Positions 45,426 through 57,459 are shown, counted from the first letter of the stretch. The stretch is 64,000 bases of DNA from Zhengitettix transpicula (GCA_037074705.1 CM073590.1:211774746-211838745); one strand, 5' to 3'. The notes: a model not told the origin generated them from the letters alone. Program-made: numbers and translations.

Positions 45426-48400
45426 CTACGGCGTGGGCGAGTAGCGGTCCGGGGCACGGGCCCGGCGACCCGAGCGAGTTGGCGGCGCTGCTAGGCGATG
45501 CGGGCGAGGCCAGTCTCTTTGCGCTGGCGTGGAGAACGTCGCCTGTGGTGCCACCGGGCTGTCGTTCGTGGCTGCCGGCGCTATGCTGGGGGGCCCAACT
45601 GCTTCCTCTGGGCGCAACATGAAGGCCGGTTTTACCCTGTCCAGTGAAACTCGTGTTTCTCCGCGACTTGTATGCAACACGCAGGTTTTCTCGTCCCTGC
45701 TGACGATGCGGTAGGGTCCCGTGTAAGGCGTACAAAGGGAGGCCTTTATACCGTCGTCACGGAGAAAAGCATGGGTGCAAGTCGCCAACTCCTTGAACAC
45801 GAAGCTTCCTGGTCGGGAGCGTCGCGAAGCCGGTGTGGGCCGTATGTTTGTTGTTGCCTGGCGGACCCGCTCGATGAGTGACGTCGGGTCGCCAAGCTCG
45901 GGTTCTGCGGTGAAGAATTCGCCGGGCAGACGTAGCGGTTCTCCAAACACCAGTTCGGCGGCTGATGTCTGCAGGTCCTCCTTGAAGGCGGTACGAATCC
46001 CGAGCATGACGACCGGGAGGGCGTCGAGCCAGGAGGCGCCTTCATGGCACATTATCGCTGCCTTCAGCTGCCTGTGGAGCCGTTCTACTAGCCCGTTAGC
46101 CTGTGGGTGGTACGGCGTCGTGCGGGACCTCTGCCAGCCCGTGTACTTCCCCAGTGCCTGAAAAAGATCGGACTCGAACTGCCGTCCTTGGTCCGTAGTA
46201 ACACGCTCTGGGCAGCCATAGCGCGAGATCCAGCCGTGGAGCAGGGCGTTGGCCACATCTTCTGCGGTGATTCGCTCCAGTGGATAAGCTTCTGGCCAAC
46301 GCGATGCACGGTCGATCGCCGTCAGGAGGTAGCGGTAAGAGCCTGCTGGCGGCAGTGGACCCACGATGTCAATGTGTATGTGACGGAAACGAGCTGACGG
46401 CGTCGTGAAGTCTCCCAGTGGCGTGTGGACGTGCCGTGTAATCTTCGCGCGCTGACATTGCAAACACGCCCGAGTCCATACGCGTATGTCTCGTTTAACC
46501 CCGGGCCACACGAAACGCGACGTAATCAGGCGCGTGGTAGCGCGTGTGCCGGGATGGCTCAGGCCGTGGACCGCGTCGAATACCTGTCTGCGACTTGGAG
46601 CTGGGACGACTAGGCGTTGGCGACCCGTCGATACATCACATAACACCCGGAGGTCGAGTCCTGGGACATCGACGTGGCGGAGCTGGAGTGCTGTGCTGCC
46701 GGCTAGCAGCTCGCGTAGCTCGTCGTCCTCGGCTTGCTGCTGGGCGATGCGGCTGAGATCCACCGGGCTATTGGCTGCTGTCAAAGCTTCGACGCGGGAT
46801 AACGCGTCGGCGACTATGTTTTGGGACCCATTGACGTGCCGAATGTCCGTGGTGAACTGCGAGATATACGTCAGGTGGTTCCTCTGAACGGGCGGGAGTC
46901 TCTCGTTCTGCTGCTGATAGGCAAAACGTATGGGCTTATGGTCAGTAAATATTATTGTGTGTTGAGCCTCCAACGCGTGACGAAAATGCCGGACCGCCAA
47001 AAAGATGGCGAGTAGCTCCCGATAATATGCCGGCCACTGTGTTTGCTGCGGCGTCAGCTTCCGGGAGAAGAAACCCAACGGTTGCCACGCTCCTCCCACT
47101 TGCTGCTGCAAGCTGGCGCCGACTGCATTCTGCGACGCGTCGGTGAAAAGCCCGAGCTGTGCCGTAGGGTCCGGGTGAGCCAGCATCGTTGCGTTGGCGA
47201 GCGAGGCCTTGCATTTCTCGAAGGCTGCTGTACTGAGTGGGTTCCAGGGCACAGGGTGGGTGCCGCGGAGACCTGAGAGAGCCTCCTGGAGCTCTGCTTG
47301 ATGCGCCGCTGCCTTGGGAAGGAAACGACGATAGAAATTTATCATTCCCAAGAAGCGACGGAGCCCTCTGGCGTTGGATGGGCGCTGGAAATCGCGCAGT
47401 GCGGCGACACGTTCTGGTACGGCGCTTACGCCTTCCGAGGAAACGTGGTAGCCGAGGAAGGTTACGGCCTGCTGGCCCAGCACGCTCTTTTCCACGTTGA
47501 CGATTATGCCGTGCTGCGACAATCGGCGGAAAACGGTTCGCAGGTGTTCCCGGTGTTGCTCTGGAGACGCGCTGTAGATTAGAATGTCGTCGATGTACGG
47601 GAAGCAGAAGTCCAGCCCCTGTAACACTTCGTCCATAAACCTCTGGAACGTTTGTCCAGCATTTCTCAGTCCAAAGGTCATGAACGGGAATTCGAACATC
47701 CCGAACGGCGTGGTTATGGCCGTTTTCGGGATGTCCGTCGTGTGCACCGGAATCTGTGTGTATGCCTTAACGAGGTCGAGGACAGAATATATTTTGCTTC
47801 CTCGAAGGCTCATAGCAAAGTCCTGTACGTGCCGAACGGGATACCTGTCTGGGACGGTTCGCGCGTTCAGCGCGCGATAATCACCGCATGGGCGCCATTC
47901 TCCGTCTTTCTTCTTAGGCACGAGATGCAGCGGCGATGCCCACGGGCTCTTCGATCGTCGCGCGGTCCCGTCGGCGAGCATGGCCTCGAATTCTGCCCGT
48001 GCGATGTGGAGCCGCTCCGGTGCCAGGCGTCGTGGTCTACAGGAAACTGGGGGTCCTGGCGTCGTCCGGATGTGGTGAACCGTGGTGTGACGAACAACGC
48101 GGGGCGCGCCGGCCGGGCGCGTGAGCTCCGGGAATCGGCTCAGGAGGTCCTGGTATGGCGAGCACGTCGTCAGCACCCTGACGCTGGGTTGCGGCGATCG
48201 GTCCTTATTCGCGCTTACGACGCGGCCCGTCGTCCCGTCGAGCAGGCGCCCGCTTCGACAGTCCGGTAGAAGTCCAAAGTGTGCCAGGAAATCAGCGCCG
48301 ATTATTGGCAACGCGACGTCCGCGATGACGAAACGCCATACGAACACCCGGTGCAGCCCCAGGTCGATTCGCATGGGTAGGCAGCCGTACGTGTTGATAG

Positions 48401-48590
48401 TACTGCTGTTCGCGGCGCTGAGCTTGTAGTTGGTGACCGCGCGCTGGCCCTTGAGTAGGTTGCGCGGGAAGCAACATAAGTCGGAACCGGTGTCGACTAG
48501 GAACCCATGTCCGCTGGTGTGGTCCCTAACGACGAGACGGCGTCCACTGGATGGGCAGCCGGCAGCTGCAATAGCCGGCTGCCTTACTCG
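45426..48590 (-). CDS. pol: Pol polyprotein (protease, RT, RNase H, integrase)
   Basis: About 1054 residues after the frameshift point, in the -1 frame relative to gag; the frame itself is open from 48635. Copies the element RNA and integrates the cDNA. Domains by residue after the shift: aspartic protease with VDTGSD near 33-35 and IIGADFL near 97; reverse transcriptase with LDLVKAY near 271 and catalytic YIDD near 332-335; RNase H with FTDAS (Asp 484), YYREL (Glu 525), TDHKP (Asp 550) and ADALS (Asp 595); integrase with zinc residues His 675, His 679, Cys 709, Cys 712 and the catalytic triad Asp 741, Asp 800, Glu 836 (D58D35E by count). A C-terminal [10 protein letters not shown] block follows and the protein ends YSPTP. 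No key residue is missing. There is no ATG suited to independent start, which agrees with synthesis as a Gag-Pol fusion. Confidence 0.95.
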   Translation of the reverse strand, partial: RVRQPAIAAAGCPSSGRRLVVRDHTSGHGFLVDTGSDLCCFPRNLLKGQRAVTNYKLSAANSSTINTYGCLPMRIDLGLHRVFVWRFVIADVALPIIGADFLAHFGLLPDCRSGRLLDGTTGRVVSANKDRSPQPSVRVLTTCSPYQDLLSRFPELTRPAGAPRVVRHTTVHHIRTTPGPPVSCRPRRLAPERLHIARAEFEAMLADGTARRSKSPWASPLHLVPKKKDGEWRPCGDYRALNARTVPDRYPVRHVQDFAMSLRGSKIYSVLDLVKAYTQIPVHTTDIPKTAITTPFGMFEFPFMTFGLRNAGQTFQRFMDEVLQGLDFCFPYIDDILIYSASPEQHREHLRTVFRRLSQHGIIVNVEKSVLGQQAVTFLGYHVSSEGVSAVPERVAALRDFQRPSNARGLRRFLGMINFYRRFLPKAAAHQAELQEALSGLRGTHPVPWNPLSTAAFEKCKASLANATMLAHPDPTAQLGLFTDASQNAVGASLQQQVGGAWQPLGFFSRKLTPQQTQWPAYYRELLAIFLAVRHFRHALEAQHTIIFTDHKPIRFAYQQQNERLPPVQRNHLTYISQFTTDIRHVNGSQNIVADALSRVEALTAANSPVDLSRIAQQQAEDDELRELLAGSTALQLRHVDVPGLDLRVLCDVSTGRQRLVVPAPSRRQVFDAVHGLSHPGTRATTRLITSRFVWPGVKRDIRVWTRACLQCQRAKITRHVHTPLGDFTTPSARFRHIHIDIVGPLPPAGSYRYLLTAIDRASRWPEAYPLERITAEDVANALLHGWISRYGCPERVTTDQGRQFESDLFQALGKYTGWQRSRTTPYHPQANGLVERLHRQLKAAIMCHEGASWLDALPVVMLGIRTAFKEDLQTSAAELVFGEPLRLPGEFFTAEPELGDPTSLIERVRQATTNIRPTPASRRSRPGSFVFKELATCTHAFLRDDGIKASLCTPYTGPYRIVSRDEKTCVLHTSRGETRVSLDRVKPAFMLRPEEAVGPPSIAPAATNDSPVAPQATFSTPAQRDWPRPHRLAAPPTRSGRRARAPDRYSPTP

Positions 48591-48596
48591 TTTCCC
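48554..48596 (-). promoter_or_regulatory. programmed -1 ribosomal frameshift signal
   Basis: Slippery heptamer G GGA AAC (48590-48596, minus) is in the correct phase with gag. Six nt later (48584-48589, containing the gag stop) comes a perfect 10-bp stem, GGCAGCCGGC/GCCGGCTGCC (48554-48583), with a 10-nt loop. X-XXY-YYZ plus a 5-9 nt spacer plus a strong stem is the standard layout. Slipping back one base leads straight into the pol frame. Confidence 0.88.
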
Positions 48597-49450
48597 TGGG
48601 TGTAGCTGCACGGGGGTTCGCAGCGTTGAGCCCGGCTACCGAACCGTCTGTGGTACCAGCATTTCCCGGTGCTGGCGTTGTCGCGGCGGCCACGCTGTTG
48701 TTCGGGCGGCTGACGGCGTGCTGGCGGCCTTCGTTCGCCTCGTAGGGCTGCGACTTCCGCGGTGAGCGCCTCCAGGCGCTGCTCGAGGCTAGGGGCTGAT
48801 GGGCCGTGGAGTTCATCTGCCTGATTGGTGGACTGTGAGCTCGTGCTGGCAGCGTGGACGTGCGGTGGAAGACCGGGTGTTGGAATCTCCATAAGCCTGT
48901 CAGCGATTTGGGCGGCCGTGGCGAGCGGTGCGTCTATATGACTTTGGACCGCGACCTGTACGTAGGCCGGCAGGCGCTGCAGCCACAACGTCCGCAGGAA
49001 ATCGTCCGACACTTGAGTAGGCCCTACTAGGCTGCGGAGGTACCGCAGGAACTGCGACGGAGATCTGTCGCCAAGTTCGGCTTCGCTGAGCAGCAGCCGA
49101 GTTCTTCGCTCTTGTGAGGGCGAAAGTCTCTGTATCAGAGCTTTCTTTAAACACTCGTACTTGCCTGTTGCTGGCGGGTTGACGAGGATGTCCTGGACTT
49201 CCGCAGCCCATCTTTGTTCGAGGTGAGCTGCGATGTGGTTGAACTTGGTGGCGTCCTGCGTGATGCCGGCGATGGCGAATTGGCTTTCCGCCTGGGCGAA
49301 CCAGACGTCCGTATTGTCCGCCCAGAAAGCCGGCAGCTTCGGTGTGATCCTACAGACCTGTGCTGCGTCATGGTGTTGGCCACGTGGATCCTCCTTCAGC
49401 CTTGCGATCTCCTGCTGTAGCTCGGCGATTTTGTTGTTCAAAATGTCCAT
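48584..49450 (-). CDS. gag: Gag polyprotein with CHCC zinc knuckle
   Basis: 288 residues from the first ATG at 49450; the frame is open to the LTR edge but has no earlier ATG. Forms the particle that packages element RNA in the cytoplasm. The N-terminus ([16 protein letters not shown]) has a coiled-coil heptad look. The middle, from [10 protein letters not shown] and [12 protein letters not shown] to [13 protein letters not shown], matches the capsid-like region of insect CsRn1-type gags. A Pro/Arg/Gln-rich linker follows. Near the end is C-x2-H-x9-C-x3-C (about residues 264-281), a CHCC knuckle instead of the usual CCHC. The stop at 48584-48586 lies six nt after the slippery site. Overlap with the open pol frame is about 52 nt. 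Confidence 0.93.
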   Translation of the reverse strand: MDILNNKIAELQQEIARLKEDPRGQHHDAAQVCRITPKLPAFWADNTDVWFAQAESQFAIAGITQDATKFNHIAAHLEQRWAAEVQDILVNPPATGKYECLKKALIQRLSPSQERRTRLLLSEAELGDRSPSQFLRYLRSLVGPTQVSDDFLRTLWLQRLPAYVQVAVQSHIDAPLATAAQIADRLMEIPTPGLPPHVHAASTSSQSTNQADELHGPSAPSLEQRLEALTAEVAALRGERRPPARRQPPEQQRGRRDNASTGKCWYHRRFGSRAQRCEPPCSYTQGNE

Positions 49451-49454
49451 CGTA

Positions 49455-49464
49455 GGGGTCACCA
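49455..49464 (-). promoter_or_regulatory. primer binding site, tRNA-Trp type
   Basis: TGGTGACCCC on the minus strand, one base after the end of the 5' LTR. It complements the 3' end of eukaryotic tRNA-Trp (GGGGTCA plus CCA). The gag ATG is only five nt further on, so the leader between LTR and gag is 15 nt. Confidence 0.8.
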
Positions 49465-49465
49465 A

Positions 49466-49751
49466 TATAGGAGAGACTCGTGCAGGGTTAGGATTCCCGG
49501 AGCCGGGAGTAATAAGCCTGGTCTCCTAAACTAAAACTTTATTCCACCACGTGGTGCGACTCTGGCCGTTGTCGGGAAGCACAGGTAATGTGTCGCGCGA
49601 GAGCCGGAAACAGACTGGCGCTCTCCGTGTGCACGCTGTAGGTACTCGGTAGGGTCCCGTTACTTGGTGGGGAGCATTGTTTGCATCCCCTAACGGGACG
49701 CGTAACGGGACCCTCTTGCTCGCGTGGGGACACGGAATATTCGTCCCCACA
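49466..49751 (-). repeat. 5' LTR of the Gypsy element
   Basis: Same length and, by reading, same sequence as 44995-45280. Palindrome CACCACGTGGTG at 49545-49556 and polyadenylation hexamer at 49538-49543. No clear TATA box; transcription may start from an initiator-type promoter. Confidence 0.95.
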
Positions 49752-49756
49752 AGTAG
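49752..49756. repeat. target site duplication AGTAG (right)
   Basis: Pairs with 44990-44994. Confidence 0.9.
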
Positions 49757-51559
49757 TCTTTATAAAATAACATTAATACAATTTTTAGTTTATAATTAAT
49801 ATTAACAACGCAATTAAAGATAATGATTAACTGACTTATTTTCTACATTTTTAATTATTGAATATTTTGAAGCTTTTTTCATCCTCACCTATTTGAACAC
49901 TCTTTTAATATCCTAGTTCTTGCCATAACTTGCTTTTATTCGCTACTTTCTTCTCTTCTCAGCCTTCATTATCGCACCGCGAAGCGATATTGGGCTTCGA
50001 AACAAGGGAATATTTCTTTAGGCTACATTTCTCCAAGGATTCCTTTCATATTGTTACCTCCATTTAACTTTCAACATTCCTTTTTAGTACCATACCAACT
50101 GGTTAGTTTCCTTAACATATTTCTGACGGCCATTTTACTTTTCGTTGCAAGTCTGTACGTGATATTATTATATCTGAGTATCACACAAACAGAAAATTAT
50201 TAACATCTAACAACTTCATTATTTTAAATATGTACTCAGAGACATCCAGAGGAAAAGTCATGATTTTACTTCGTTCGTCTACCGGTAGGAAAATTGAAAC
50301 AACGATTCTTCGATATCAGATTACTTATCATAATAAAGGTTTTTCCCCGGTATTTTAGTTTCTGTAAAAATGAAATTAAATACATGGGATTCCATGTTTT
50401 ACCTTAATCGTAATTATTCACGGGAAAATTCTGTGCACAGCGCAATGTTATTTGTAACTAAAATAAATTAATGATTAACGAACCAGCCTCGGAAAAATTG
50501 TATTTTCAAACCCGCAAGAAATATTGTGGTGTATTTCTAGCATACAGCTAATGTTAGCTTTTCCACAGTGGCATTAATTTCATGTCAACGTAAGTGTATT
50601 TTCATAAATACAGCTATCTATAAACGTGAATTAAACTAATCTGTGGATCCTACTTATCGAGTAAAGAATAATCTGAACTTACTGACAACTGCAATAAGCA
50701 AACCCGTTTAAGGATGTATTTTTTGGAGGGGTTCCTGAGGTTACTCAAGTAATTACACAGTTTTATTTTGTTTAGCCAATGTGAGACGTTTTCCCTTCCC
50801 ACAGTGAAAAGTTCCTTCGTCCTCTTACCAAATATTTCATGCAAACTCTTACGACGCGACGCGTGTAAGAGCATAAAGGGGGATAAATACCCTAAGGATT
50901 TGGAACGACCTGTTTTGTCGCGGAATTTTATCAGAGGAATGAAAAGCTTTCTGCGATTACGAGAGACGGAAACTTTCGTGCGTTTTCAGTTTCGAAAATA
51001 GGGAGATTTCGTTTAAGGCCATTTCTGAATTTATTGTACAGATTTCCACGACGTCATGGGAGTTCCTCTCTTCACTCCACTTCCAAAGTAGGTAAAATTT
51101 GAAGTCTGCATCACATGTTTTGTTTTTAAAAATATTTCTCGTCGTAGCCTCATTAGGCTCGTCATTAGAATAAGTAAATATTAGGTTTTCATTACTTTAT
51201 ACTTAAATTATTTATAAAATTTTATTTCTCATACTTACGGAAGTTCGGTACAAATTATAAATGTTTCTACACAATATCTGTGAGCAATGTTTTCTAAAAC
51301 ATATTACAAATATCTTTAGAAATAACTAAGTAAGATGCAAGACTTTTCGTGTATTTTTCTGGCGATGAGACCGCATGAACGAATTATTTTTTGAGTGGAA
51401 TTTTAATTTGAAAAAAATGTGTTTTTTCCGGAATGACCATAAAGTTTCTGTTTATCTCTGGGTAATATAATTTCGGATCATCGGATCATCGAAATTTTCA
51501 GAGTTAATATTATTGACATTTTTAATTGCGTTGAGTTTGGTGTCCGTACAATTTTCAGG
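49757..51559. other. AT-rich intergenic DNA
   Basis: No gene. Small frames around 50650-51001 are open on both strands without recognised family. A hammerhead-like relic lies at 51138-51168. Confidence 0.45.
51138..51168 (-). ncRNA. hammerhead-like motif, degenerate core with kept helix II
   Basis: Minus strand: CTAATGA, then CGAGCC-TAATGA-GGCTACG, then ACGAGAAATA. The helix II arms pair apart from a bulge, while CUGAUGA has lost its G and GAAAC has an inserted or changed base. Confidence 0.3.
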
Positions 51560-52260
51560 TCAAGCAGCGCAGTCCTGTCTGCCTATGAGATAGGAAAAAC
51601 CAGATAGTTCGTTGCCCAAAATAAGAATTTGCCCAGGTACGTAACATAAGAGCCAACAGTTGTCCGAATATGGAGCTGAGAGCATTTTAGAATAAGGTAA
51701 ACAGAGAGTTGTATTGACTGTAGTTCTGTCTGTAATTATTTGATAACGTACTTAATTCGGGACAGGAAAATAATTCTGTAATAGCATACGAATAAGTTAT
51801 AAAAGAACAGTAAGAGAGATCAGGTCAGGCAGACAAGCTGATAGGCAGAGAGATAAAAAGTAATATAGCCCGATAAATAGACAAAGTTGAGATAGTAAGG
51901 AACCTTCAAGTTACATGAATGTATAGTCAAATTAAAGTGTCAAATTAAGCTATCAAAGAAGTAAGACAGCGTTTCTGCAATCCGGGTTGTTATGGTCAGG
52001 AGATTTCGGAACGCAAGAGCGCAAGAACGGCACAGGTGAGGAACTAATTTCTTGCGGCTCTTGAGTTTTGGATCACCTGACGAGAGCAACAAGGACAGAT
52101 GCACATTATTTATTTTATACTTATTTTTGTTTGTTATTACTACTAGTTCTCGATCAAATAACCAACTCCAGAGTCTGAATGCAACTACCAGGAAGAAACT
52201 GATTGGAATAAAGTGTAAATCGTTTCAAACCTGATATTATGTCAATAAATTTTTAAACCT
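51560..52260 (+). other. possible promoter or LTR-like block
   Basis: TATAAAAG at 51798-51805 is followed 24-29 bp later by TCAGGTCAGGC, an initiator-like site. AATAAA lies near 52209 and 52243. The layout parallels the block at 22558-23340, but no sequence identity beyond short motifs is seen and no protein is encoded. Confidence 0.25.
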
Positions 52261-55200
52261 TCTGTATATTTATAGTAAAACATCAAAAACAAATTCAGTG
52301 TTCCTGGTGTAATATTTAAACACTGGGTATAAGATTATTGGTGGATTACATTTGATACAGAATAAAAAGAATTTAATAAATTTAAACTAATAATTCAATG
52401 ATAATAAACAAAATTAAATGTCATTGCTTTGCTTAAGCCAAGACGGTAGCCAATGAAGACCATTATTTTTCCCGTTAAACTGAATTCTGCCAGATGTTTG
52501 AAATTTTGGTGTCCCCGTCTGCGAAACAGATGTTTCCGGGTTTCAATTTGTTAAGCCTAAATTTTTCGGTCGTCACTCGAATCTATCAGTCACTCTTTTG
52601 TATGCTTTTTTCTTTGTCTCAAAAATGGGTGCAGGCCACCTTTGAGTCCATCCCGATGTGCCTTAAGAAATAACTCGCGTTACTGTATCAATCATTACAC
52701 TGGAAACAAATTGATAACGGTACTGAGTATTCAGGAAATTTTTTTTCTTACTAGAGTCTCCACTTTGGTTAAGGTTATGAATGCCCTTATAATTCTCGAA
52801 ATCGACTTCCTGTATTACACTGAATATTACCTAAATTAATACACGTTCCTAAATATACTCATATTTGTTGTATGACGAGTTGCGTGCGGTGACTCCGTTT
52901 CTTGTACAATGATTATTAACAGATCAATTCAGAGCGTCAATGTGGTTGCGGGTTATGCACACAACATCGAAATATTTATGTGAAAGTCAGTGTGTTGACT
53001 ACAAGTACGCTTTCGAGAGGGCAATTATTCATTCCACGTCACCTCAGGCCGGACATTGATTTGACCTGCTCTTGGTAATTTGGCACGATTCCGCGAACAG
53101 AGTTTAATCGAAGCACTCAGTTTACTCTAAATGGCCGTGGACGTATATGAGTTCCATTAGTAACGATAATCAACCATTTCAGCGATTTAGCGAGTTGAAA
53201 TCAAAATTGAAGACTTGATTGGATTCTAGGAACAAAACATTGACCATTCAATTACACACGAAACATTAATTTCATTCATGGAAACTAAAATAAAATACTC
53301 ACATTCTGTGTTTTAAAAAAAAATAGCATACGATTACATTAAACCAATTGTTATCAATAAATAATGAAGCACAAAAATGAGAGTTCCAGAAAGCTAAAAG
53401 TGAAAATAAAATTATTTGGCTTTACATAGACGAATTATGATTATTTTAAACAGTTAACAACACTAAAGCACATCCTGATAATTCTATTATATAATTCAAA
53501 TGAGTATAACTATGTAAATAAATGGGGAAGATTCAATAAAGGTACCACTGTATGGTTGCAAAATTAATGAGTAAATTAATATTAATATTTGACGCATCAT
53601 AAGAGGAGGATCTCATCGTTCTAGATCGTGATAGTAAATCGAGAGCACGTTAGTGGGCCAAGGGAATCTTTAAAGCACATCGCCCATTGTGAAAGATTAG
53701 AAGCAGGTTGCTGGTGAAACATGAACTATTCGGATTATTTGTATGTGTTAATTTGGTGTTGCGGAAGTCATAACATTATAGAATACGTGAAGAAATTAAT
53801 TTTAAATAAAATATTTCACAGAAATATTTATGTTTGAAATACAATAATGTTCGGTTTTAGTTGAGGTAAATGACCTGTACGATTCCAAGCACCCTCAAAA
53901 TTTTATTAATCTCGTTATTTTCTTCATGAAAATCTATTTCTCTCCGTTGATTTTAAATAATTTTTAACGGATTACGCGAAACGAAGGCAAATGACCAGAT
54001 ACTTAATTTCTTGAAAGTTATTCCTCTATAAATGGAACGAGCCTGCAGGTTTTCTCCTAGTGGGTTTTCTGAACAAATTTCTGTGATAAAATATCCAAAA
54101 CATCCAGTTTCTTGAATCTTGAAGTGTAGGTTATTATTTATTTTTCCCTAAAGATCCTTTTTTCTTATCTGTGTTTACTCTTGATTACTCTGGCTTCGTT
54201 CGATTTTAATCAATTCAGATTGGAAACTAGTTTGTTTTTGGTATTTCACCTCTATTGCTTCAGAATATTAAACGATTTTATAAGACGATGAACATAGTTG
54301 GCTTATAAATTATAATAATTTATTATTTAAAACGTATTTCTCTTCAGAATGAGAAGAAAAGTGGAAAAATCAGGTTGATAATTTACATAGGATACATAAG
54401 AATCTTTCCAAGCAAAGTATGTTCAATTCAATATAAAAATATAACTAAACTCAATCGGCATGTATCGTAGGAGCATCTCGGGCAGCATCTTTTTTCCATA
54501 CGTTACTTACGCGATAGATACACTGTTCAGAATTTATTTCGAACGAGTTAATGAAATTAAGGGCATTATGAGAATAATTTATTCATAAATATGGTTTGAA
54601 GTTATGTAAGATCTAACAAATCGATACCGTGATTTTACGATTTCATTACGTTTTAAATATTTTTTGTGTTTACAAATTTTAATAATACGTTCAGTTCTTG
54701 AAACGATATATGTTAGCTTTTGAGGTTTGTTAACTGACGAGTGCAGTTGTGTCGCTCTAGTCTCTTCTTCGCACCTGACGAAAGGGACAAGGATCCCATA
54801 AACGTTGTGTGGTATAAATATAAAATATTATCACTTTTTTGTCTGAATTAGCTATCTTTATTATTAATTATATATGTTTGCATTAAAATAGTGTTTTCTT
54901 CTCAAATATTAAGAAGCATTTTGATGGAATAATAAGTAACATGTATTAGAATCGAACTTTCTTAATAATTAAAGTTAAATACAACAATGAAATTGGAACA
55001 TTTAGAGGCAGACCAACTGTAAAGAATAAATCGTCCAAATTAACATGAAAATATTTTCTACTATACTTAATAAATATTTCTTTATTTTTACAATTTAGCT
55101 TAAAACAATTTACATGTGCTTCAATACGACTATTTACCTATCACTATTTTTTTCATCTCTAACAATATTTTATTTTAAATACATTTAAACTATTTGTATT

Positions 55201-57186
55201 CTTCCCTGCTACAGGAAACTCATTATGTAACATTAATCCTCTGTCAAACATCAAATTTTTAGTACTTCTATATTCAGATGCTCAATAAAAAAAATTCCCT
55301 TCCCCTGGTGTTGATTATGGACATAAAATTTTCTTTTAATAAAAATATTTAAATACTCACAACGTATGATTATAATTGAGAATTATTGTAGCTCAAAAAC
55401 ATAAAAATAAGGAGATAATATTGTACTACCTATACTCAATAAATTATAATTAATTAAAATTAACAATTATTGTAACACAAAAATATAAAATGTGGCACGA
55501 CCTTAACCACGAAACAATTTACAGTTACTGCGGTTTCGAATTAATGATTTTTTCGAATTTACTTTCCAATAAAATATAATAAACCCCTCAAGGAAAATTA
55601 AAATAAAAATGAAAATCATATAGTTTGATGATCCATATCAATTTTCCACATTTGATGGTGCCATAATAATTGGTATTCATATTTCTGTTGTTTCTAAATA
55701 TTAAAATATGCAAGATTAATTTGTAAAGATTGACTAAAAATAAATTCTAAGTTGTCTAGTATTATTTATTTTTCTGCAGGGAGAAAATAAAATTAGAAGT
55801 ACTATATTGTGCCAATAACAGTCCTGAAAGAATTAAATTATGCATAATTCGTATTTATTTAAAAAATTGAACGAATGTTAAAAGCGATTAGCCTTTTTTG
55901 GACTGGAGTGTGCCCAATTATTTCTTAGAAGATACCTCAATGGCTATTAGAAAGCTATATTTCCAATGAAGAATATATCGTTTACGGAATGTGGCACGTG
56001 GGAATAAAATGGCGAATCGTAAGTGAATCACGAACCTGATTCCGGCGAACAAACGAATTCAGCACTTATCTCGAAAATTAAGAGAAAGGATGTTTTCATA
56101 TAATTACGCGCAGAAAAATGGCCTCATATGAAAGAGTGGCGACATGAGTAATGGCGCAGTGGTTGTTTTTGTGATTTTTTGAATAAAATGAGGGAGGCTA
56201 TGTCACTCGCGTCTGGCAGGCGCTGCTCTTTCCCACATAAGATAGATGACGACGGCTTAATGTTGAAACCAGAAATCCTGGCTGGCAGTCCTCGGGGAAC
56301 GCGTTCATTTCTAAAACTGAACCAGCTCAACTAAGGAGCAAGGGCCGAAATATATACAAGTAACACTGAAATAAAAAAAAAATTATGTCTGCGAGCGGTC
56401 ATACAGATATTTTATTTTAATTTAAGGGAAAATTAAATATTTGTAATTTTATCAATGATACCAGATATAGCCAAAATATTCACCTGTATTTAAATAATTA
56501 TGAAATCCCAAACAAACTTCAGACATTCTATTTTATGTAAGATTTTGTATAATATGACAATAGGACACAATTATTCACACACGAGAAAAACAATTGTCCT
56601 AAATCTTTTAAAACTTTAGTACATGTAAAATATAATGAAGCATACTGCTTCTCGTGAAAATCCACTTTTTTTAATTAAAATAACAGATGTATGTTGAAAA
56701 AGAAGACATTGTGAACGCAAATTATTTTGTTACTAATTTATTGCTTACGAAGCGTTAGAAACGTTAAGAGAGAAACCTAATATTTAATTTGATGTATTCA
56801 TATTTTACAGTACACCTTAGGAGACTAAATTGGAAGAACAATAGCGCACAGGATGGTAAGTATTAATATTGTAGCTTGCATACTTTTGGAAGTTATTTCC
56901 GATTAAATAAATTATATGGTTCAATAAAATATATTTAAAAAATGAATAATCGTTAAATTCAGCAGGTATAAAACCTTGGCGACAGGGTGTCGAGACTCCG
57001 CAGACCCAGGATATGACTTCCATAATTGAATTAGGGGTTACAAATTGCCGAAGCGATGAACATTTGCCAAATCTGTGCGTTACTTTGAGGTAAACAAAGT
57101 TCTCAGATCCTAGGGACAAAAATTGCTGAATCAAGCATATTTTCCCGCAGCGTGGTATTTACAAGAAATTGAATTAAGATCACAAA
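52261..57186. other. AT-rich intergenic DNA
   Basis: Nearly 5 kb with no gene recognised. A hammerhead-like motif is at 54775-54806. A less AT-rich patch at 56120-56340 has a 68-codon minus-strand frame with no family. Confidence 0.45.
54775..54806 (+). ncRNA. hammerhead-like motif with good helix II
   Basis: CTGACGA at 54775-54781 is exact. The helix II region has AGGGA and TCCCA-type arms that pair. The second box reads TAAAC instead of GAAAC, followed by GTTG. Loss of that G should disable a hammerhead. Confidence 0.4.
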
Positions 57187-57459
57187 CAATGCCCGACCTT
57201 CCTGATGCAGGTTTTTTTAGGGTTTTCGTGCATTTCTTTAGGCGAATGCCGGGTAGGATCCTTAAACCATAGCCCGGGGGCCCTAGTTACCCTTGGCTTC
57301 CTTCCTCCAGCCTTCCGCATCCCCCCTTTCAAATCCCTTTCCTATGCTATAAGAGGGGACTTGCCACTATGTGGATTAGCGTATACATAGCCTGTCTACA
57401 CCTCAAAAAAAGTTGCTCAATGTGGATCACCCTCATGCAGCCTGTTGCCCTAAAAAAAA
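57187..57459 (+). mobile_element. SINE-like family S, copy J with two successive 3' ends
   Basis: A 5'-truncated copy with a type II end and A7 (57187-57411) runs directly into a second, type I end (57412-57459) with its own A tail. The second piece is only the last 40 bp of the family. This is best explained by one insertion into the tail of the other. Confidence 0.82.

Larger units (their letters stand above)
44995..49751 (-). mobile_element. Gypsy (Metaviridae-type) LTR retrotransposon, CsRn1-like, apparently intact
   Basis: A 4757-bp element with identical-looking 286-bp LTRs and a 5-bp target duplication. Order on the minus strand: 5' LTR, primer site, gag, -1 frameshift, pol (protease, reverse transcriptase, RNase H, integrase), 3' LTR. 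Protease before RT and integrase last define Gypsy type. The CHCC gag knuckle and the tRNA-Trp-type primer site are traits described for the CsRn1 clade. There is no envelope-like frame. Composition is much GC-richer than the surrounding DNA. No stop or frameshift other than the programmed one was seen. Confidence 0.95.

Noticed and set aside
45672..48429. Long plus-strand open frames opposite pol (up to 205 codons)
   Set aside because: They lie antisense to intact pol domains and reflect its GC-rich codon use; no family is recognised in any of them.
44995..49751. Envelope gene of an endogenous errantivirus
   Set aside because: There is no frame between the pol stop and the 3' LTR; the 145-bp gap excludes it.
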